Shown one piece after another: positions 1 through 13,132 of a DNA stretch of 64,000 nucleotides. Below the pieces are notes generated by a model. That model saw only the letters and a program-made list of their open reading frames with translations. It was not told where the DNA came from and did no database searches. The DNA is taken from contig CM034102.1 of the NCBI GenBank assembly GCA_019914945.1, positions 15,675,501-15,739,500 on the forward strand. Direction: 5' to 3'. How positions within the stretch are numbered: position 1 is the stretch's first letter; every line of letters begins with the position of its first letter. Position numbers and translations under genes: made by a program. Source of the DNA: Typha latifolia (taxonomy: Eukaryota > Streptophyta > Magnoliopsida > Poales > Typhaceae).

Positions 1-1610
1 TGCATCTACACTTGTGATTCATAGTTTTCATGGTTCTAATATTTTACATCAACCCTCTCTAATTGGTAAGCATTGGAATTTTTACCATTGCTGGTCTGCC
101 TCCAACACGTGCCTCAGTCTCCAAGCAGTAGAACAGTAAGCAGAACTTCCTAAGCCTATTAACTAGATGCTATTATTATGTGTCATGCTATTATCTTGTG
201 TATTATATTATGCTATTATAATGTGTCCTCATATTGTCGGACCCTTTTTGGGTTAGTATTTTGTACTTGATATTGTTTTAGTTTTGCTCATGCACAAATT
301 ATTTTTTTCTAAAGAAAATAGAAATTCTTTTATCGTCTATTATGCTATCTTCAGTAGTATCAGATCCCTTTAATGCTTGTACTTCTTTGTAATTGATAAT
401 TTGCTATTATTTTAGACTTTTAGTCTTGAACAGGCAATATTAGTTATCTGTAATCGGTGCAAAACATTCACTGCATCCTTCATGAGCTGTGTTTATAATT
501 TCATAGATTTACTTTTGGTTTAAACTTAAAGTAGGTATTAGAAAATGAGGCTAACAAGGTTGATGCTTTAATGCTATAATACAATTCTATTTCTATTTCT
601 GCTTCATGTTGTGATCCAAATGCTTATGCTAGCAGAGTCTCTCACTTGCAGGAAAAGGCAAGATCAACCCAGCCAGCACTATTCTGCAGCGAGCTTTGTA
701 GCATAGGGCACCTGTTTTTCCTAACTGTTAATATCATTTGTATTCTAAGTGATGGCTAAACCATGTCTTTGGAATACTTCAATGAGGCTGACCATCTCCG
801 CTTTGATACCATCAGAGGACAAGCTCTCTGTCTCATCTGATTCACCTGAGGAATGTACTTCACACGTGAAAAGAAAGAGTCAAGAGGTTATGGTGGTTTG
901 GTTCCGATGCTCTGTTCAAGTGTCATGGCAGGTAAAATGAGAATATGCTGCTTGGAAGTACAAGAATTTATGATCTGAAAGCTGAATCTCTCTCCAAAGA
1001 AAGAAGCTGCAGAATTTCTTTATTAGTGAGCGCAGGTCAAAATCATTTTCTCATTTATTTCAGAGATGGATTGTTGTAAAAGTCCCATAAGTTCTTTGAG
1101 CTAGACTTGCTGTTTCCTTTTGTAATTTGTGATGACAAGGCTTCATGTGTCAATCCAATAGAACAGTGGAACTTCTGCAAAGATTGCCTCATATGGATCC
1201 ATACACGTTTAGTTGGAGTGCTGAGCTTTATTGGGGCATCAAATTTCTTAACATCTTTGTCAGTTTGTTGTCACATCTCTATATGGACGGTTGGTTAATT
1301 TTTGTGAACTGGCATTGTCTTTAATGCATCTTGGGGAGAATATGCATGAATTTTAGGTTTCAGGCACCCTTATTGGAAGGGATATTTTTCTAATCAATTG
1401 GCTACGTAAGGTTGTCAAATTTTGGTACTCAAAGTTGTTTTTGAGCATGCCTTGTGTGGCGGCCCATCTTTAATATGCAACTCCTGAGGTCTTGTGCTTA
1501 ATTAATGCATGGTGCTAACTGCTAAAGTTCAATATTTCTTTTGTACTGTATGGTTTTGATAGTAAAATTCTTAAATGTTATAAATTTTATCTGGCCATAC
1601 CTATCAAAAA
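1..1610. other. Non-coding stretch upstream of the tRNA gene
   Basis: AT-rich sequence with no convincing gene. Around 650-693 an acceptor-like CTTGCAG is followed by a short open stretch ending in TAG, and 763-840 reads as a 25-residue open frame. Either could be the tail of a plus-strand gene lying mostly outside the window, but neither could be tied to a family. The stretch may equally be 3' UTR or spacer. Confidence 0.4.
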
Positions 1611-1684
1611 TCCATTGTCGTCTAGTCCGGTTAGGATACCTGGCTTTCACCCAGGCGACCCGGGTTCAAATCCCGGCAATGGAA
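1611..1684 (+). tRNA. tRNA-Glu (anticodon TTC)
   Basis: A complete cloverleaf can be drawn. The 7-bp acceptor stem is TCCATTG (1611-1617) paired with CAATGGA (1677-1683), followed by discriminator A. The D-arm has the eukaryotic tRNA-Glu form GTCTAGTCCGGTTAGGA. The anticodon stem CCTGG/CCAGG encloses the loop CTTTCAC with anticodon TTC. The T-arm is CCGGG-TTCAAAT-CCCGG. A and B box promoters are internal, and no intron is present. The D-loop is one base longer than in common plant tRNA-Glu copies. There is no CCA in the genomic copy and no strong T-run terminator right after it; T-rich stretches follow at 1692-1698 and 1760-1776. It is probably functional. Confidence 0.95.
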
Positions 1685-2354
1685 AAGTTGAATTTTTTGC
1701 ACCTGATGTTTTGAAATGTGATATTTAGGCTGCCTACTAGTTATTATTAGCTCGCTTTACATTTAATTTTTTTTTCTCAGGATATTGTTTGATACTTTGA
1801 TATAAGCCTATCGTATGTATGTGTACTAATTGAACATTGTGTAATACACTCAGTGCAGGACCTAAGCATTCATTTTGGGATTATCCTGACTGATTTAAAT
1901 GGCAAACTGTAATGGATGATTCAAACAACAAAATAGATCAACACCACCAGTATTTTACTGCATCTAATGTTAGATAATCTAAAAACTACTCATACAAAAT
2001 TGCCATCAGTACAGTTCCCTCTGAAAGACAAGTCTATGAATCAAATACTATCACATTAACAATTGTCACACTATATAGTGATTGGATTTTCTTTTTCGCA
2101 GTTTAAAGATAATAATTGACAAGAAAAATAGCAAAGAAATCATACAAAGTGTAGTTGCAAACACAAAAATGAGGACAAACTATCACTGACTGAACAATCT
2201 TGACTGACAATAATAACCTGTATAAACTCTTCGAGAGGCAGGCTATGATTCAAAGATAATCAACCACCTGAAACTCTCTCACATGCTCCATTATCTACTG
2301 CTTTGATTTGTTTCACTTTAAAAATTAAGAACTGACAGAAGAAAATGGGAAAAA
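1685..2354. other. Spacer between tRNA-Glu and the THADA-like gene 3' end
   Basis: No gene is seen. The right part is expected to carry the 3' UTR of the minus-strand gene that ends at 2355. Confidence 0.5.
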
Positions 2355-5300
2355 TCATACAAATTGGTGTTGCCTGAGAAGGAAATAAGGATCAAAACCA
2401 TTCGGGACTGAAGAATCTTCATGACATTGTTGGGTGTGGACAACCCCAAACAACTTTTCATGAGATTGCATCACTCGAAGGTACAGGTTAGAGACTAATG
2501 GGTTTCTAAGAAATGGAGTGATGATTCTTCTTAGTTTGGAATGCTCCAAAAAGTAAAGCTTATTGGCATCACTTAATTGTTCGGAGGTAGCATATCCTTC
2601 AGGTGTGCACTGTGAGAGAGCAAAAAGGCCAAGCAAATTTGCATATACTGATATAAAAACATCTTTATGGTTGCCTATGCCTCCAATCCAGTCTGTTCTT
2701 CCTTCACTCTTGAGATAGCTGCTAGCAGATGACATCAGTTGGCCCAAGAATCTTTCTCGCCAATTCTGGAGGAACGACTCAATGTTGCTCTCAATCAAGC
2801 CTTCATTACGAGGATAACCGGTATTATATCTAGATACTGAAAGCTTTTCTAAATGAGAGCAACAGATTTGGCAAATTAACATCTTCTCTTCATGATGGTT
2901 ATCTATTTCTTTATCAAATATCTGCCGAACTAAATCTCCACTGGAATTGAAAGAACTAGCAGTATTTAAAATCCATCTTGATAAGTAATTCAGGTACTCT
3001 AGCCAGTGGCCAAAAGCTGAAGATAGAAAATCAAAGCTTAATTCAATAACCCGATCCACTTGTGTAGGTACAACATCATGGCACAAATTCTTATTTGATA
3101 CTTTGGAGATTACATACTTCTGAATATCCTTTGCAAGTCTTTGCCTTAGCCCTACATCTTCATCCTCTAACAGCTGGATACATGCGAACCACAAGTCCAT
3201 TATCCTGCAAGCATAGATATTAATAAATTCCACCATATTGGACTGTGACCATCTCTCCACAATATCAGGCACATCCAATTCTAATAAGACGTAGCTGTTG
3301 GACACAAAAGAAGCAACATATGTGGTTTCCTCCAGCAACCTAGATGCCACTATGGCTTCTGCTGCTGCTTTCCGCATATTCACAGGAACAGATGGTGCAC
3401 TATGACCCTTAACTAGATTGATAAAAGAATGAATACTTCCAACAGCTCTGGTCAATCTCTCATTGTGGTTGGCTCTGCTGGAGTCACTAGCGGTCTCATC
3501 TTTTGTTTGAGACTGATAGATGGAAATAGAGCTCCTAAGCAACATTACAAAGTGTTTCACACATATAGCCATGCAGCAGAGAATAATTTCTCTAGTCTTT
3601 GAGCGCCTCATAGTGTTGTTCAAATGAACTAATCTGTTCCAAAAACAAAATACTGCATCACAATCGTGCCCCAAATTAACAGGCTTCCCACATTGCATGT
3701 CGGGAGGTTCATCAAGTTGACTATTCCATGAGAAGATAATCTTTAAAATATAATAAACACATTTTGGGTTCTCTTCCACAACTAACAGGTTCATTAGCGT
3801 AGACTGTAGATTAGTCTTAGCCCAATTGAATAAAATGCCTTTGTCATCACCAGGTTTCACAGACTTTGCCAGCTGAAGAAGCCTCTTCAATGTTGCAACT
3901 CTGACTTCATATGTAGAATCTGAGATACAAGATGTGATCCTTCCATGAAATTCAGAGAGAGAAAGCTCCAGTTCAGACCTCCCTGACAAGTTTGAAATTG
4001 ACAGATTAAATCTCTCTAGCAGAAAATCTTCCTCAGGAGCTTCGTTAATTTCTTCGGACAAGAAATTAAAATACGACATAGCTGCTTGTTTCCGAAGCTC
4101 AGTTTTGTTTGGATCATGGAATGCTAATCCAGAACATGTTTCAGTGTCTAAGCATTGAGATGATAATTCAAGTAGAAGAGTTCGGATGGTAGAAGTATGT
4201 CTTGTTGTGCCTGCTGTTCTTGCAATATCAAGCATCAGATCTAATACCCTTAAGAATGAGGTATTTATGGTAGGGCAATGGCATGTTTTAGTGCTGCCAA
4301 GCCATGAACAATTGGAGAGTACCTGGATCAATCTGCCAAGAATCTGTTCTTTCTTGGTGATATCAGTTAGATTTCGGCAGTTGCTATTAAGAAGAGAAGA
4401 CAATTGCAACAAATGCCCATGAATTGAGTTAAATGAAACAGGAGTAGGTGCAAATACATGTCCGTTGCTCATTGCCGTATGTCTTTCCTGAGGCAAACTA
4501 TTAGCCACCTCATTGATAACATCTAGAAGTTTCTCGTTAGATATTAAACCAGTTAAAGCCTTTGATGCAAGAACTCGAACTCGGAGGTTACTTTGAGTGG
4601 CACATCTTTGAATGAAAGGCATAAGGAAGAAGGGATCCAGTGCATCATTTGTTCCGCTACTGATTAGAGAAGGTTTCAGCCTGGATAGAAGAATTAGAAT
4701 GGGCCACAAGCTAGGATGTATGGCTTTTGCAATGTTTGATTCCTTATCCCCAGAAAACCCATTTCCAAGTAGTTCAGTCGCAATCTTCAGTTCACTGAAA
4801 AGAAAAGGATGTAGAGCTGGGAACCTACATGAGAGAGCATGTCAGATCCCAGTTCAGGAAAATGTAAAAACAGCATGTAGAGACTCGATCATGTTATTTA
4901 GACACTTTTTAAACACTTCACACATGAGTAAACATTCATCAAATATAATAGAGACAAGATTAATGTTAAGACAGAAAGTAGCAGATATCTCTGTACTTTT
5001 ATAATATAATGCAATGGCCTGGTTCGACCAGCTCCAATGTCAAATCAACACTGGAAAAGTTCTCTGAAAAACATTTTGTATCATTTAATGAAGATTGAAA
5101 GATCCACGCAGTAGCATGTTTACAAGCTGGAAAGATACAACAATTTTTTTTTTCACCGAGCATTCAGTTCCGACTATTTCAGTTTAGCAATAGGGATACT
5201 CTTTCTACACTTATCTCTAATTAGTAATTAGTGCATCATCTTGTTCCAACTCAAGCACTGTCATACCTTTTCTTACCTGTTTGTTTTGGTCTTCCCCTCC

Positions 5301-8300
5301 TTTTAAGGAAACAATTTGTGAATGAAATTACTCCCACTAGGTGGCCTTTATTGGACAAGTCTGAACCATATTAATATATTTTCATGTAAATTATCATTTA
5401 GAAGTATATATCTAACAAGGAGATTAAATTTCTCCTCCATTAGGAAAGAAGAATTTCCACTCCTGCTCATACTTTGTCTTTACCTCTTAACAAGACAGAT
5501 TTAGAAGCAATGACTGGCATCTTTATAATGTTACAAGTTCCAAAAACAAGAATAAAGTAGTTTCAAAGGCTCAAAACTTAAACATGTGATACCAAGAAAG
5601 TCAAAAACAATTTCAAATACTTATACCGGAAGCAAAGGAAAGATCTTCATGCTGCAAAAAGTTTAATATGCAAATCTGGAAATATTACCTGTGGAAGAAT
5701 TCCAGCGCAGTTAATGATCTTCGTGCAGATTCACGTTTCTGCACATTAAGGAATCCAATCATGCGCCGAAGCAATGCAGTGTATGCAAGACAGGCAGCAT
5801 TCCGTACTTCCCAGTAAGGGGACGAAAATGAGCTTATTGAAACTACCATAGCCTCTGCACAAAATCCTGATGTATCTGCCGCTAAATTTGTGTCATTAAA
5901 AGCAGCCCTGAGTATGTTGAATGCATGCACAGTAGGGACTACACCTTCATCTCGGATCTTAGAGGCCTTCTGTTTTGCATGTGAACCTTCTATATTTTCC
6001 CATAGTGAATCATCCAGATTTTCATGTAACTCCTTGTGTGCAATTTCTGTCTTACAGCTGTCACGTTCACATGTATTTAGCAGAGACATGTTAGCTATTC
6101 CTATCACCCATTCTAATGCTCTAGGAAGCAGCTTTTTTGGTGTTCCTTCTGGCTCTGCTAGGAAAAGGGCGATAAAAGCAGCAGGAATTCCTGCACTCCT
6201 CCTCAATAAATCATCCACTGTTTGCCCTTTGGCAATGGTCCTATCCATCAGCTGTTCCATCCACAAGTCAGTCATCTTACAGAGCCTGGCAAAGGGAAAA
6301 GTCCTCCTCAGGGCAATATTGTATATAAATATGGTTTAAGAACAATAATTATCTGTGTATCCCAAACACAAACTCCCAAAATAGTTAATTATAAATACTA
6401 CACATTCTTGATAATATCATAAACATACTTTCATACGAAACACTAACATAGAACTCAAAGAAATATTCAGAACATCCACCATGGAACATTCAATTTCAGA
6501 AAACTAATTAATAGTAGTACACCAGATAATCTTTTACATATATGCAAGAATATCAGAAGAGTTCCCTTGGGAGACCAAATAAGAAGAGCCAATTTTAATC
6601 ACCTAAAAGATACCTTGAGTCATTTGAGCAAAGGAGTCGATTACAAAGAGCAGTGAAGCCAGCCCTCGTCTTATCAATTGCACCATTATGCTTCATTTTA
6701 AGAAGAACTCGCAAAAAATGGTTCCCCATATCTTCAAGTTGTACCAAATCAAGCATTTCATTTGGGGTCATTTTCTCTGTTTCACCGGTCTTCTTAGCAG
6801 AACAATCATGAGTAGATAAATTTGAATGTGTGCAGCTAGGCAGCGGAACTTTCCTAATAATGGTCCCAAAAAGAAGACTGACCTGAAAAAGAGAATATAT
6901 TCTGTTATGGAATTCTAGCAAAGGATTAAACAATCAATATCTAACTGAAACTCACAACTTTCCACACTGAGTCTCTGTTAAACAAATACTCTAAAATACA
7001 CAAAAAGTAATTTAAAGGCTTGGCCAATGCACCCAAATGGTGCTGTGGAATCAGCCTCCAGTAAGAGGGTTAAGTTATGTAAAATTGGTAAGAGCCTTGT
7101 GTTAGGTCACCCATAATTTGCTCACAAGGGACTTTCAATGAGATAAGACGACAGTCTCAATAAAAATGATCATGTACTATGGCAAAACTTGTTAAGAACT
7201 ATAACACATCCTATCAAATCTGAGGAAAAAAGAGCAAAAAATTATGAACTTGTATGTGACAAAGAAAAAACAAAGAGCTTATTCAAAATTAAAATAATTC
7301 AAAATAAGAAGTAAAAAATATAGCAGCTGAGTGAAAACCTAATTGGAAGTCGCCCATACCTCCTTCATAGCAAGCCAACACCCAACCATAACAACATGTT
7401 CTGCTGGTCTGGAATTGTTGTCAGGTTTCAAACTTTTGTCTGTTGGTTTTAATGAGGAATCAGGTTGATCTATCTCACTCAATAGATCTGACATATATGG
7501 AACATCATCAATCATATCTTCCATATCATACGGCATATACCATGCATCTGACGAAACTACCCATAGCGCCAAAGAAGTCACTCGCATAATAAGCTCAAGA
7601 AGCTTCTCCAATAGAACCCTCATTTCGGAGCTACTTGATTGAACTACTTCAGAGTTCCAATCCAACTCCTCAAATGTATAACGAAGTGTAAGCAAAATGC
7701 CATGAACAAAACTGTTCTTACATGCTTCAGAAAGATCTCTTTCGCCCTCTTCAACTACAGCACGTAACCATTCAACAAGTGAACAGATGTACTGTACAAC
7801 AGGATTTCCATGCACAGAAATTTGTTCATCTCCAGATTCAGCACTGCAGAAATCAATATGACCAGAATCCTGAACAACATAACCAAGATCTACTACATAT
7901 TTCTTGAATACAAGCCGTAAGGTCAATGCACCGGCATCACTTTCTCGGACACGTGGGCTGAGTACCAGGTCTTTTGCCCACCTGATCAGATCATTAATGG
8001 AACCATATGAGGAAATTCCAGGAAGTGGTGTAGGGAAGCATAAGAGAATGCGAAAAGAACTTTCTCTTAGTCTATCCCAACTATCAATTATTGATCCTAC
8101 TAATGATAATGTGGAATCTGGTGATGTAATACCTTCACTATAGGGTGAGAGATCATGATTTCCTGGAGGCACATTTGTAGGCCAGACATCAATCATTATA
8201 AGAATAAGTTCCATGGCCATGGTTTTCCTCTCATATGGAGCAGAAGGGTAACAGGAGTAAAAGAGAAAGGAACTCAGCCACTTCATAAATTGGAAAAGAT

Positions 8301-10581
8301 CCTCAGACCTGCAGACCACATCCCTGATGCAATCACCAAACTTATCATCTTTTACAACAAAGCAAGGAATTGGAAGCCACAGTCCTTGCTTTACCTGTCT
8401 CTCCAATGCTGTTCGAACTCTAGCGAAGAACTTACGAAACAGACTAGTCCACTTCATCTGAAAAGCTGTTGAGCTACAACGCATATTTAATGGAACTGCC
8501 TCTTTCATCAAGCTGAGCTCCAAGGAGGATGGAAGACTTGATGTCTTGGGGTTCAAAAAAAGAGATTCAGCAGCATCTATTCGTAGGCTTTCATCAGAAT
8601 GTGTGAGGGCCAAAACAAACCACTCAACAGACACTTTAACATTAATTCCTTTGATAGACACAACAGCAAAACGTTCAGTACCAGTCTGCTGACCAGGGTC
8701 TAAATCAATATCCCCATCAATAATAGCAAGCATTCGTGACACCTTAAGCAGAGAAACCAATGCAGCTATACACTGTTCAATCCTTATATCTGCTCTATAT
8801 TTGCTCTCCACTATGTTTGGCCCAACTGAAATAAATGCAAGCATCGGAAATATGCTATCCATGTCAACCTCAATAATAACTGGAAGAGCATAAGAATTCA
8901 AGTTAGACCGGAGTTTTGAATGCCCAGATATTAGTCCCTGCATTAAAGGGGGCAGGCATAGCTCTCGGAAAGCATCATATCCTTTCTCAATACCACAGTC
9001 CCTCCAACATTCATCACGTAAGCACTCAAGGTAGCATTTCAAAAATGATGTGACCGCACAGCAAACATCATCATCTACATAAGCATAAATTGTTTCAAAA
9101 AGAAGGTTATGATTCAAACTTAGAAGGCTCTTTGCACCCAAGCGCTTGGTGAGAGAAGCTAAGGGAATATATCTGCCTTTGCAACGGGGTCCCAGGCGCA
9201 GCAGGTCCCCCGCAATCTTACTCAGAAATAACTTATTCCTGTTGTTATCATCCACTGATGGAAGAGATGAATCAATATCCAAGAGAAGATCAAATATGAG
9301 ATGCACTTGCTTCACTGTTTGACTCAAAGGATCTTCCAGATTATTCCATATGATCCTCAATATACGGAAGATCATATCTTCTGAAAGCGGGTCATAATCT
9401 CTAGAGAAGTCAGTAAGACCTGCTAATAAGGATGTTTTTATCTGCTGCAAACAGATCTGTGTCACTGTAAGAGCATGGAAATTGAAATGGCTATCAATGG
9501 GGTTCTCGCAATACTTGCAGAGTTCAGGCAGAATCCCATTATATAATATAGTCTGCAAAGATCCACCAGAATAATGTAACTGGTGCATATTGAGAACACT
9601 CCTTGGAATAGCAGTTAGTATCCCTCTAATCAAACAAAGCCTACTTAACACTGATAGATCTCTGATTTCCAAACTCAAATCTCCATCAGGAAACACCTTC
9701 TTCACACCCAAGTCACCAACACCTTCATCACCATCACAAATATCAAAGAACCCATTTGAAATGAATCGGAAAAGCTCCTCAGGCCTCATGAAAACTTGAA
9801 TTGCTGCACAGAAGCTCACACCGGAGGCCACAAGACAGTCCCTTGAAAAGGCTGACGACTTCAAAACACTTAATATTGTTCCTATAACACTCTTAAACAC
9901 ACTTGAACCTTCCTCTGTGCCAACAAAATTGGCTGGATACCGCTGAAGCAAGTAGTACAAGCAAGACATAGCATCTTGGCACTGCTCCATAACAGCTGGC
10001 GAGGGGCGTGAACCGCTCTCAATCTCTGAAAACACGCCCGCCAGCCCAATCGCAACATCCATTGCCACCACATGAGCACATTTCTCCACCGCCTCATTCA
10101 AAAATCCCAACTTTGGATAACCAATTAAAGACAGAGCTGCCCGACAAACCAAGAACCTTCTTTTCCCATTTTTCTTATCTGAGCCGCCATATTCCTCACA
10201 AAGCAATGCAAAACAGCTAGCAATCATGGAAAATAACTTCCTGGTCTTGGTTAGTGCCGAAATCAGCGTGCGGTGTAATGGGAGAGAGTTCTCAAGAAAG
10301 AGGATTTCCAAATAAAGCCTAGTGGCCTTCCATACAATCTCATCGGAGAGTTCCGGGGTGGATAGCAATTGGGTGAAGGCGGAGGTGAGGTCCTTCACCG
10401 CGGTGACTTGAGAGTAAGTGGAGGTGAGAGAGATCAAATGCTTCAATTGGGCAAAGAAATCCAAGGAGGAAATGATCTCTAAGGGTACCAGATTTACGGT
10501 TTCAAGAAAGGAGCTTGGGAACACCACGGAAGTGTAACTGTATCTGTGCTTGTGCTGCAAAGCTCGCCACTTTGAAGACAT
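2355..10581 (-). CDS. THADA / TRM732-like protein (DUF2428), tRNA 2'-O-methylation cofactor
   Basis: Minus-strand gene of four coding exons: 10581-7360, 6882-6614, 6285-5689 and 4824-2355. All introns are GT-AG, and the joined frame is 6558 nt, giving 2185 aa, the usual size for plant THADA homologues. The protein is a long helical-repeat scaffold with no catalytic site. The DUF2428 core lies where exons 1-3 join (about residues 1060-1250) and includes GCWLAMKEV before the first splice, then MKHNGAIDKTRAGF, and RRSAGIP at about 1192-1198. Yeast Trm732 is the family member with a known role: it partners the methyltransferase Trm7 for 2'-O-methylation of position 32 in certain tRNA anticodon loops. 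By inference this plant protein acts in the cytoplasm with an FTSJ/TRM7 enzyme. The start is the first ATG (MSSKWRALQHKHRYSY), which matches the usual plant N-terminus. No frameshift was seen. Confidence 0.93.
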
Positions 10582-12337
10582 TTTTGCTACTTTCTTGCTA
10601 TCTAGTTACCGGGCAGGTAATAAAAATCGGAACTTTGAGGTTGTTTTTGGATTCAAACCGAATTCTGAGACGAAAATTTTCAAAAAGATGAGAGGAATCA
10701 TAAACTTAACATGAGAGTGATGATTTCACCTGGCCATGATTCCAAGAGAGAAGCTTGCTTCCATTATTTCAGAAGCTTTTCTCTCGATAAATTATACCTC
10801 CCCACTTCCCGCGAGAAAGGAAAGGGGGAGACGGAGAGAGATGAGAAGGGAAAGGGAGGAGGGAAGCAAGTCTCCCGTACCCCGGGATTCTGAGTCTAGG
10901 GTTTTTCGAAGCTGGAATAGACCGAAATGACGAAAATACCCCATACCTTGAATCTAATACACAAAATGTTCTATAGTCCTGATCATCTCCTAAGGTGTTA
11001 ATCCTGTATTATTTGAAAGCCTCATCTTGGTTTTAAATTGCCAATAATCAAAATATCATAGTAGAAACTATAAAAGTATTTAGAATACAATGGTAGATTT
11101 ATAGCTAGCTCTTCATGCTTGTTTCTTGAGTTTGAATTCTAACGACATCAGTTTAATTGAGAAACAATTAAATTCTCTTCTTTTTTTTTCAAATTAAAAA
11201 TATCACTTAAGTTGCTTGATGAGTGGTGAAGGTTAAATTGCGTGAATTTAAAAATGATAATTGAATTTATCCCAGTGGTTTACACAACACACTATAGAGC
11301 AAGAGACAAGTCTCCACAAGAGCTCTCAAAGAAATTCCTAAGCCAGTCCACAAAGTGTATGCCATAAATGATGACTGCTGATAAGAATTCCTGATTGCAT
11401 AAAATTACACATTGTAAGCTACTTTGCTTTCATCTTACTTAAATTCCTACAGACTGGAAGAGATATCAACCATTCTCCTCTCCTTTGCTTCATGGCAATT
11501 GAAATAGAGAAGAGTAGTAACAAGTGTCAACTTAATACCAATAGTTCTGCAGAAGTACAACAAAGAAAATAGTTCATCAAGCAGGCAGACATTCATTTAT
11601 TGTTCCACATGCTAATCGCAGATTACCAGATCTCACAAGTTCAAAAGAAATCAACAGTGTCAAGTACTTACAGATGGAAAAGTAAAATGAATGCAATTGT
11701 CCAGGATGATATATGCAAAAGCAAACCCAGAATATAGGTCAGCAATCCAATAAGTTCAAACTCCATGACAACAACGCCACCAAAAAAAGTCAAGAAGATA
11801 ATAAATAAAACATATCGAGAAGTAAACAAATAAACATCAATCATGATAAGAATGTGAATGTGAGAAATATTAAAAACTAATAGAGCATGAGAAGGTCAAA
11901 GTGAAGGTGTGCTTGTCCACATATGTAGTTCGTCAGGCTCCGCTCTCTAAATATACTAGAACCTGAGAAATGGTTTAGCAATAGCAGAGCCACTTTTTTA
12001 GCAAACAACCAGACCGTGAAAACCAAACCAGATAACTATGCAGAACAAAGAAACATAACTGATATGGGGACTAGTCTGATTATTTCTCCTGTTGCAAATA
12101 GCAATACACAATGTCTCATAGATAAATACCAATACATGTAAATAAGAAAAGAATGGAAACCAGAACTGTAGAACATGCAATTAACCATCAAAATCCTCTA
12201 ATTGTAGAACTTTTATACACCATAAAGCTATATAAGCAATTGGTGTAAAAGCCTTATTCATGAAAGAAAGAAATCACACAATCCATGGTACATACCAACC
12301 TACACTTCATCACAAAGATTTTGCTCAACTAGCATCA
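10582..12337. other. Spacer: THADA 5' flank and V-ATPase D 3' flank
   Basis: The part next to 10581 should hold the promoter and 5' UTR of the THADA-like gene; a purine-rich run sits at 10818-10866. The part before 12338 should hold the 3' UTR of the V-ATPase gene, which is also minus-strand. The middle (about 11000-12100) is AT-rich, and no gene or RNA could be recognised. Confidence 0.5.
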
Positions 12338-13132
12338 TCAGAAGATGATGTCCTCATCCTTCTCGGCCCCTGCCACAAGCATATTGTGTGCGGAATTGAT
12401 CGAGATCCCCTTCTTGAGCGAAATCTTCTCTGCAAACTGCTCCTCTGCAAACTGCCTGGCAGCCTGGAGTTGGCGCTCGACCTCCCTTTTCTTGAATCCT
12501 TGGATCTTCTTTAGGCGGAAGAAATCCTCACGCTCAAGCTCATCAAGCTCTGCTTTAATGTACTTAATGGTGTTTTCAAGCCGTGGCTTAACGACATTCT
12601 CCAATGCATTAACCCTACGGTTGGTGGTCTTGATTGCCTCATCGAGAGTAAGGAATGAGGTTTGAAGTGATGCCAGCTCGACGAGGACCTCAATGGCTTT
12701 AACATGTGCGGCACGGCAAGCCTGGATTTGTTGCCCGCCACGAGCAAGGCCTGTGAGGTCACCACGGGAGTCAGCAGCAGCAGGGTCAACAAAATGCTCA
12801 AAGCGGGGAAGTTTAACACCGGCAACATTATCCTGGCGTGAGCGGACACGAATGGAGGCGGAGCGGACGGACTCGAGGACGACGTGGCGGACATTATCAC
12901 CAGCAACATACTTTGCCTCGGTGAGGGAGAAGGAGGAGGCACGCATGATGTCGCCCATGGACTCCTTGGCAGTGACGATCTTCTTAAGGATGGCACGGAA
13001 TTGGACGGTGAGGGCATCACTCTTCTTCTTGAGGAGGGCATGCCCACGGGTAGCACCCACAAGCCGGGCCTTCACCATACCAAGCACTGTCACAGTAGGT
13101 ACCACGTTTAACCTCTGGCTTTGGCCCGACAT
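12338..13132 (-). CDS. VHA-D: V-type proton ATPase subunit D
   Basis: One uninterrupted coding exon of 264 aa, close to the usual plant length of about 261. The protein begins MSGQSQRLNVVPTVTVLGM and contains GATRGHALLKKKSDALTVQF and the central FEHFVDP region typical of subunit D. It is mostly two long coiled-coil helices (about residues 25-75 and 135-215). Subunit D is the central rotor shaft of V1: it couples ATP hydrolysis in the A3B3 head to the proton-carrying c-ring on vacuole and trans-Golgi membranes. A probable 5' UTR intron has its acceptor at 13168-13169 (TTGCAG on the minus strand) and a candidate donor near 13729; this part is tentative. The gene is head-to-head with the MOG1-like gene. 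No damage was seen. Confidence 0.96.
   Translation of the reverse strand: MSGQSQRLNVVPTVTVLGMVKARLVGATRGHALLKKKSDALTVQFRAILKKIVTAKESMGDIMRASSFSLTEAKYVAGDNVRHVVLESVRSASIRVRSRQDNVAGVKLPRFEHFVDPAAADSRGDLTGLARGGQQIQACRAAHVKAIEVLVELASLQTSFLTLDEAIKTTNRRVNALENVVKPRLENTIKYIKAELDELEREDFFRLKKIQGFKKREVERQLQAARQFAEEQFAEKISLKKGISINSAHNMLVAGAEKDEDIIF

Noticed and set aside
763..840. 25-residue frame beginning MSLEYFNEADHLRFDT
   Set aside because: It looks somewhat protein-like, but has no recognised family, no clear splice partner and no upstream gene in the window.
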